A stretch of DNA of 64,000 nucleotides from an uncultured Flammeovirgaceae bacterium (GTDB lineage: Bacteria; Bacteroidota; Bacteroidia; Cytophagales; Cyclobacteriaceae), in NCBI GenBank assembly GCA_937883755.1, contig CAKZYA010000003.1, positions 1 through 64,000 on the forward strand. Reading direction: 5' to 3'. This document shows positions 59,917-64,000 of the stretch, one piece after another. The translations under genes and the position numbers were made by a program. The notes beneath the pieces were generated by a model, which saw only the letters and a list, made by a program, of their open reading frames with translations, was not told the origin of the DNA and made no database searches. Position 1 is the first letter of the stretch. The number at the start of each line of letters is the position of its first letter.

Positions 59917-61193
59917 GTATTTTCCGCCTCAGCTTACGCAACATGACCAGTCGCCCGCTCAGCACTACCCTGAGCTTGGTACTGCTAACACTAGGCGTAG
60001 GCATGATCGCTCTGCTGCTGCAGGTGAACCGACATATTCAGCAGCAGATGGAAAACAATGTACGGGGTATCGATATGGTGGTGGGCGCCAAAGGCAGCCC
60101 TCTGCAACTAATTCTCTCGGCAGTCTACCACATTGATGCCCCTACAGGAAATATTGCCCTGCACGAAGCAGAACGACTCCAAAATAATCGGCTAGTGGCT
60201 TCTGGTATTCCTCTTTCTTACGGAGATAGTTACCAAGGCTATCGGATTGTCGGTACCGATCATCAGTACCCCAAACTCTACGTCGCCACGGTCGTTGAAG
60301 GGCAGCTCTGGCAAGCTCCTTTTGAAGTGACGGTGGGGGCCACAGTAGCCAACCTCCTGAACCTGAAGATTGGTGATAATTTTGTGGGGGCGCACGGACT
60401 GACCGAAGGAGGGGAAGTACACGATGAACATGCGTATCAGGTAGTGGGCATATTTGACTACACCAATTCGGTACTGGATCAATTGATTCTTACTGCTACC
60501 GAAAGCGTATGGGCGGCTCACCACCACGAAGAAGAGTCAGATACTACTGCCTCCACCGAAAATGAAAGCCATGCTCATGAAGAAGGCGAAAAGGATCCTG
60601 AACATCACGAATATGAAGAAGGGGAAGAACATCATGAGCACGAAGAGGCGCGAGAAATTACCGCGATGCTGGTGAAATTCCGAAGCCCGATGGGGATGGT
60701 ACAACTTCCCCGAAGGGTGAACGAAGATACCAATATGCAGGCCGCAGTGCCCGCTTACGAGATAAGTCGGTTGTTCAGTCTGATGGGAGTTGGGGTAGAT
60801 ACGCTCAGTACCATTGCGCTGGTGATTATGGCGGTATCGGGTCTTAGTGTTTTTATTAGTCTGTTCAATGCCTTGAAAGATCGGCAGTACGAAATGGCTT
60901 TAATGCGAACCTACGGAGCCAGCCGTTGGCAATTGGTGGGTCTAGTACTCCAGGAGGGTTTATTGTTGACCTTGGCAGGCTTTTCGCTGGGTATTTTGGT
61001 AAGCCGCCTGGGGCTATGGCTCATATCCGGTCTGATGGAAGCGAGCTACCACTACTCCTTTTCGGGATGGGGCTGGATGGCCGAAGAATGGTGGTTACTG
61101 GCGAGTGCTTTAGCTATTGGGCTGCTAGCTTCCCTAATTCCGGCGATTCGCGTATTTCGTATTAACATCTCCAAAACATTAGCTGATGCTTAG
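59913..61193 (+). CDS. FtsX-type ABC permease with His/Glu-rich loop
   Basis: 426 residues. N-terminal helix (about 18-37), a large periplasmic domain, then three C-terminal helices (about 290-310, 345-365, 390-410) with the FtsX core [17 protein letters not shown]. Inside the periplasmic domain, at about residues 205-247, there is a run with more than ten His and many Glu ([17 protein letters not shown] and following). Such a loop is expected to bind zinc. It overlaps the ATPase by 4 and the DUF3299 gene by 8 bases. Confidence 0.87.
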   Translation: MSIFRLSLRNMTSRPLSTTLSLVLLTLGVGMIALLLQVNRHIQQQMENNVRGIDMVVGAKGSPLQLILSAVYHIDAPTGNIALHEAERLQNNRLVASGIPLSYGDSYQGYRIVGTDHQYPKLYVATVVEGQLWQAPFEVTVGATVANLLNLKIGDNFVGAHGLTEGGEVHDEHAYQVVGIFDYTNSVLDQLILTATESVWAAHHHEEESDTTASTENESHAHEEGEKDPEHHEYEEGEEHHEHEEAREITAMLVKFRSPMGMVQLPRRVNEDTNMQAAVPAYEISRLFSLMGVGVDTLSTIALVIMAVSGLSVFISLFNALKDRQYEMALMRTYGASRWQLVGLVLQEGLLLTLAGFSLGILVSRLGLWLISGLMEASYHYSFSGWGWMAEEWWLLASALAIGLLASLIPAIRVFRINISKTLADA

Positions 61194-61620
61194 ACTGACG
61201 ATTATATTTTTGCTGTTTATCGCTACTCCGGGTTGGTCACAAACCGAAATTACCTGGCTAACCCTAACAGATGTAAAATTCACCCGAAAATACTTTGAGG
61301 AGGTAGATGAATACCTCTTTTATCCTCAATTCGGAGCTACAGTGAAATCCTTGGAAGGCACCGAAGTGTACCTGCAGGGTTATATGCTGCCGATTGCCCC
61401 AGAAGAAAATATTTACATTCTTTCCCGCTATCCCTTTGCGTCCTGTTTTTTTTGTGGCGCCAGCGGCCCTGAATCTATTGTGGAGTTACAGCTTAAGCCT
61501 GGTCATCCGAAGTTCCAAATGGACCAGACGGTGACTATCCTAGGCAAATTACGGCTCAACCAGGACGATATTAATTTTTGCAATTACATATTCGAGGAGG
61601 CTGAGGTCTACGAAGAGTGA
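61186..61620 (+). CDS. DUF3299-type secreted protein
   Basis: 144 residues with signal peptide (ending GWSQ). VYLQGYMLPIAPEE, then CFFCGASGPES (Cys87, Cys90) and QTVTILGKLRLN are the DUF3299 (COG3495) pattern. Proteins of this family are often in Zur regulons next to an ABC ATPase and FtsX-type permease; the CxxC could bind metal. It is the last gene of its operon with translational overlap. Confidence 0.78.
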   Translation: MLRLTIIFLLFIATPGWSQTEITWLTLTDVKFTRKYFEEVDEYLFYPQFGATVKSLEGTEVYLQGYMLPIAPEENIYILSRYPFASCFFCGASGPESIVELQLKPGHPKFQMDQTVTILGKLRLNQDDINFCNYIFEEAEVYEE

Positions 61621-61728
61621 TTGGTGTTGTTTGATGAATGTCAAGATTTACTAACTACTTTTTCCGGTTACTATTAGGCAAATCTATCATTAATCATCAG
61701 CCTCTCTTACCGCTACATATTTTCGCTC

Positions 61729-63303
61729 ATGCCCAATAAAAAGATAAAAAAGCTAACTCGGTGGATGCTTTGGATCCACCGCTATACCGGATTTGGGCTG
61801 AGCCTGCTTTTTCTGTTTTGGTTTCTGTCGGGCTTTGTGATGATGTATAAAGACTTTCCATACCTGAGCCGGACAGAAGCACTGGAGCGGGCAGAAAGCG
61901 TCCCTTCACCATCAACGTGGGTTACCCCTCGTGAACTGTCCCTTAAGCATGACCTCCCGCCAGAGGGTTGGGAATCCATAAAGGTAGTGGCTCTCGGAGG
62001 GCGACCGGTGTATCGTCTTCAGGATAAAGCGGGCAAATTCTACTGCTTCTTTGCCGACGACGGAGAGAAAGTGCCTCCTATTAGTGAAACCGAAGTGAGA
62101 AGTATCATTAGTCGCTTTACCGGAAGTGAAGCCACGATAGCTAGCGTCGAAGAGATGAGCGAATTAGATCAGTGGACACCCCGCACCCGCTTTTTACCTT
62201 ATCTGCCTGCGTACCGAGTACATCTGAATGATGATAAGGGAACAGTATGCTACGTTTCTTCCGTCACGGGAGAAGTATTTCAAAAGCTCAATACAGCGGA
62301 TAAGATTTGGGCGTGGCTGGGGGCAATTCCCCATTGGATTTATTTTAAAGACTTACGAATCCGCACCCAACTGTGGCGGGATGTGGTGGTGGCGCTCAGC
62401 ATCGTAGGCACAGTGATGTGTGCCGCAGGGCTGTATCTGGGTATTATTCGGGTACGACGTAAGAAGCAGCGTCAGTGGGCGTTTAGCCCTTACAAAAAGG
62501 TGTGGTTCAAATGGCATCACTACACGGGCTTTGCGTTTGGGTTATTCACCTTCACTTGGATATTGAGTGGTCTCTTCTCGATGAATCCCTGGAAATGGAG
62601 CCCTTCCACCAGCCTTAACGAACAAGCACGGACTACTTGGCAAGGAGGTGTGCTAACGCCATCACTATTTACGCTAAGCCCCCACCAAGCACTGGTCGCT
62701 TTGGAAAACATCAACCCAAAGATCAGCGAATTAGTACTGACGCAATTTGCCGGAAAACCCTACTATCAACTACGGATGGCGGATGGTAGCCATCAACTGC
62801 TCCTCGGCGACCGGATATATCCGCCGCTTGATCGCTTGGACACTAAGGCGTACGTCCGCCAGGTGCAGGCTATCCACCCCGAGACTATTTACCCCGAGGC
62901 AAAGGATTTGCGAGTGACCGAGTTGATGGATTATGATGCCTATTACTACGACAAGCACCGCACCCGGCCACTGCCGGTGTTGAAAGTCGATCTTAACGAT
63001 AAGACCAACACGACCTACTACATCGACCCTAGTACGACTGAAGTGCTTATGAAATACGAGACTACGAGTCGGGTCAACCGCTGGGTCTACCACGGATTAC
63101 ATAGCTTAGATTTTCCGGCCCTATTCTTCCGAAGACCTCTGTGGGATCTGGTGGTAATCACACTCATGTTAGGTGGCATCAGCGTAAGTGTAACCGGACT
63201 TATGCTTACTTGGAAGTGGGGGAAGAGGAAGATACTTGGCAAAGTAGCAATAAAAGGAAACAGGCGTTACCCAGAGGCAAGTAGCCAGCGGGTCAGTCAA
63301 TAG
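61729..63303 (+). CDS. PepSY-associated transmembrane protein
   Basis: 524 residues, four membrane helices. RWMLWIHRYTGFGLSLLFLFWFLSG at the start, a periplasmic PepSY-like part (about 50-190), HWIYFKDL...LWRDVVVALSIVG, FKWHHYTGFAFGLFTFTWILSG, second PepSY-like part (about 320-425), and NRWVYHGLHSLDFPALF near the end. The paired His in membrane helices fit heme binding, as in PiuB/FhuF-linked or XusC-type reductases that release iron from siderophores. It has its own gap of 108 bases to the zinc ABC operon, so its link to zinc is open. Confidence 0.85.
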   Translation: MPNKKIKKLTRWMLWIHRYTGFGLSLLFLFWFLSGFVMMYKDFPYLSRTEALERAESVPSPSTWVTPRELSLKHDLPPEGWESIKVVALGGRPVYRLQDKAGKFYCFFADDGEKVPPISETEVRSIISRFTGSEATIASVEEMSELDQWTPRTRFLPYLPAYRVHLNDDKGTVCYVSSVTGEVFQKLNTADKIWAWLGAIPHWIYFKDLRIRTQLWRDVVVALSIVGTVMCAAGLYLGIIRVRRKKQRQWAFSPYKKVWFKWHHYTGFAFGLFTFTWILSGLFSMNPWKWSPSTSLNEQARTTWQGGVLTPSLFTLSPHQALVALENINPKISELVLTQFAGKPYYQLRMADGSHQLLLGDRIYPPLDRLDTKAYVRQVQAIHPETIYPEAKDLRVTELMDYDAYYYDKHRTRPLPVLKVDLNDKTNTTYYIDPSTTEVLMKYETTSRVNRWVYHGLHSLDFPALFFRRPLWDLVVITLMLGGISVSVTGLMLTWKWGKRKILGKVAIKGNRRYPEASSQRVSQ

Positions 63304-63316
63304 ATGTTACTTCTTG

Positions 63317-63346
63317 GTGGTATACTTGTTCGTGGTATACTTGTTC
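63317..63346. repeat. Tandem duplication of a 15-base unit
   Basis: GTGGTATACTTGTTC occurs twice in direct succession just after the PepSY gene. It looks like a slippage duplication; the effect, if any, is unknown. Confidence 0.7.
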
Positions 63347-63491
63347 AGCAAAACCACCGTGCGTGGCTGTAGAAGCATACCCTCTGTAACCAATCATCTT
63401 TTAAAAGCATGCATAATTGGCTAGATTTACCTGACGCATACATGATAAATAAACGCGCTGGTGCGTTTACCTACAAGCAAGAGAAAACGCT

Positions 63492-64000
63492 ATGGCAAAA
63501 AAGACATCTATTACATTTTTAATTCTCCTAATAGTTTTTACACAAGGATACTCGCAAGAATTTGAAACATTAAGACTGAAAATAGAGGATATTATAAATT
63601 CCAAAAACGCAACTGTTGGAGTTGCAATTAATGGGGTAGAAGTTAGAGACACACTGAGTATCAATGGTCAAAGACACTTTCCTATGCAAAGTGTGTTCAA
63701 GTTTCCCATTGCCCTGACCGTTTTATCTGAAATAGATAAAGGCAATCTTTCTTTTGATCAAAAAATTGAAATCAAGAAAAGCGAGTTGTTACCTGGGTTA
63801 TGGAGTCCAATACGAGAAAAATATCCAGAAGGGGGTACACTTACCATAGCGGAAATTCTAGAATATACCGTTGCTTTAAGTGATAACGTAGGTTGTGATG
63901 TACTGCTAAAACTTCTTGGAAAACCTCAAGCGGTGGAAAATTATTTTTCTAGTCTCGGTTTTCAAGATATTTCTGTTAAAATAAATGAAGAGACTATGCA
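63492..64000 (+). CDS. Class A beta-lactamase, 5' part (cut by window end)
   Basis: 169 complete codons, with no stop before the right edge. Signal peptide ending in GYSQ, then VGVAINGVEVRD, the active-site SVFK (Ser67-Lys70, the S-x-x-K motif) and SDN (130-132), followed by VGCDVLLKLLG. These are the first two of the three class A motifs; the KTG and omega-loop Glu lie beyond the window or close to the edge. The spacing and the Bacteroidota host suggest subclass A2 (CfxA/PER-like). ATG 63492 has a normal hydrophobic leader behind it. Confidence 0.88.
   Translation, partial: MAKKTSITFLILLIVFTQGYSQEFETLRLKIEDIINSKNATVGVAINGVEVRDTLSINGQRHFPMQSVFKFPIALTVLSEIDKGNLSFDQKIEIKKSELLPGLWSPIREKYPEGGTLTIAEILEYTVALSDNVGCDVLLKLLGKPQAVENYFSSLGFQDISVKINEETM

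Noticed and set aside
1-64000. Biosynthetic cluster for a metallophore or lanthipeptide around the ABC array
   Set aside because: Only one methyltransferase and a racemase-like protein are present; no NRPS, IucA/C, nicotianamine-synthase-like, LanM or precursor peptide gene was recognised.

Overview
The window reads as chromosomal DNA of a Bacteroidota bacterium, most likely a Cytophagales-type environmental species. Evidence: outer-membrane receptors with an N-terminal carboxypeptidase-regulatory-like domain before the TonB plug, lipoproteins with Cys followed by acidic residues, DUF4625/DUF4374/DUF5916/DUF6702-type proteins, and promoters of the Bacteroidota form TTG-N19-20-TAnnTTTG. No rRNA, tRNA, CRISPR array, transposase or phage gene was seen. 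Family names come from reading the translations; no database was searched.

Layout. (1) 0.3-1.8 kb: a TerB-like protein, a TatA/E translocase subunit and a Fur-family regulator. (2) 1.9-7.0 kb: a probable zinc-acquisition locus with a DUF4625 lipoprotein, a ZnuD-like TonB receptor, a divergent His-containing propeller lipoprotein (AztD-like) and a small CxxC protein. (3) 7.3-34.5 kb: a very long plus-strand operon-like array with three ABC ATPases, four pairs of DUF3526-type ABC-2 permeases, four outer-membrane receptors, a DUF4374 lipoprotein and a methyltransferase, ending in a Tat-signal alanine-racemase-like protein with altered catalytic residues and an alpha/beta hydrolase. (4) 34.6-38.1 kb: a DUF5916 gene broken by an in-frame TAG, and a DUF418 membrane protein. 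(5) 38.2-46.9 kb: an ABC exporter whose permease is fused to an inactive-looking M1-peptidase domain, an ICMT-like methyltransferase, a DoxX protein, a TonB receptor, a divergent AraC regulator, and a relic of a second DUF5916 gene. (6) 46.9-52.4 kb: HupE/UreJ-like and DUF6702 proteins, an M19 dipeptidase, another TonB receptor and a Cys/His-rich secreted protein. (7) 52.5-61.6 kb: a zinc-limitation island with two COG0523 (CobW-like) GTPases, two MerC-domain proteins, a LCIB-type carbonic anhydrase, FolE, HisI, a Fur/Zur regulator, a His-rich lipoprotein, and an ABC ATPase/permease/DUF3299 set. (8) 61.7-64.0 kb: a PepSY-TM protein and the 5' part of a class A beta-lactamase cut by the window edge.

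Regions 2 and 7 appear to be one regulon. A palindrome GCAAy-N3-rTTGC occurs six times, always next to zinc-type genes. In the two MerC promoters two copies sit exactly 38 bp apart and cover the -33 and -7 elements. The simplest reading is a Zur operator. Under zinc starvation the cell would make a zinc receptor and periplasmic zinc carriers, metal chaperones, and extra copies of zinc enzymes.

The other notable system is the array in region 3. Each module pairs an ABC-2 transporter (ATPase plus two unlike permeases, each with a large extracytoplasmic domain) with its own TonB-dependent outer-membrane receptor. The type-A permeases share a HPHxxAHYG...LEAH signature. One module (about 23.5-29.5 kb) differs in codon style and seems to have been imported or recombined. 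Its substrate cannot be told from sequence; a metallophore or peptide is plausible.
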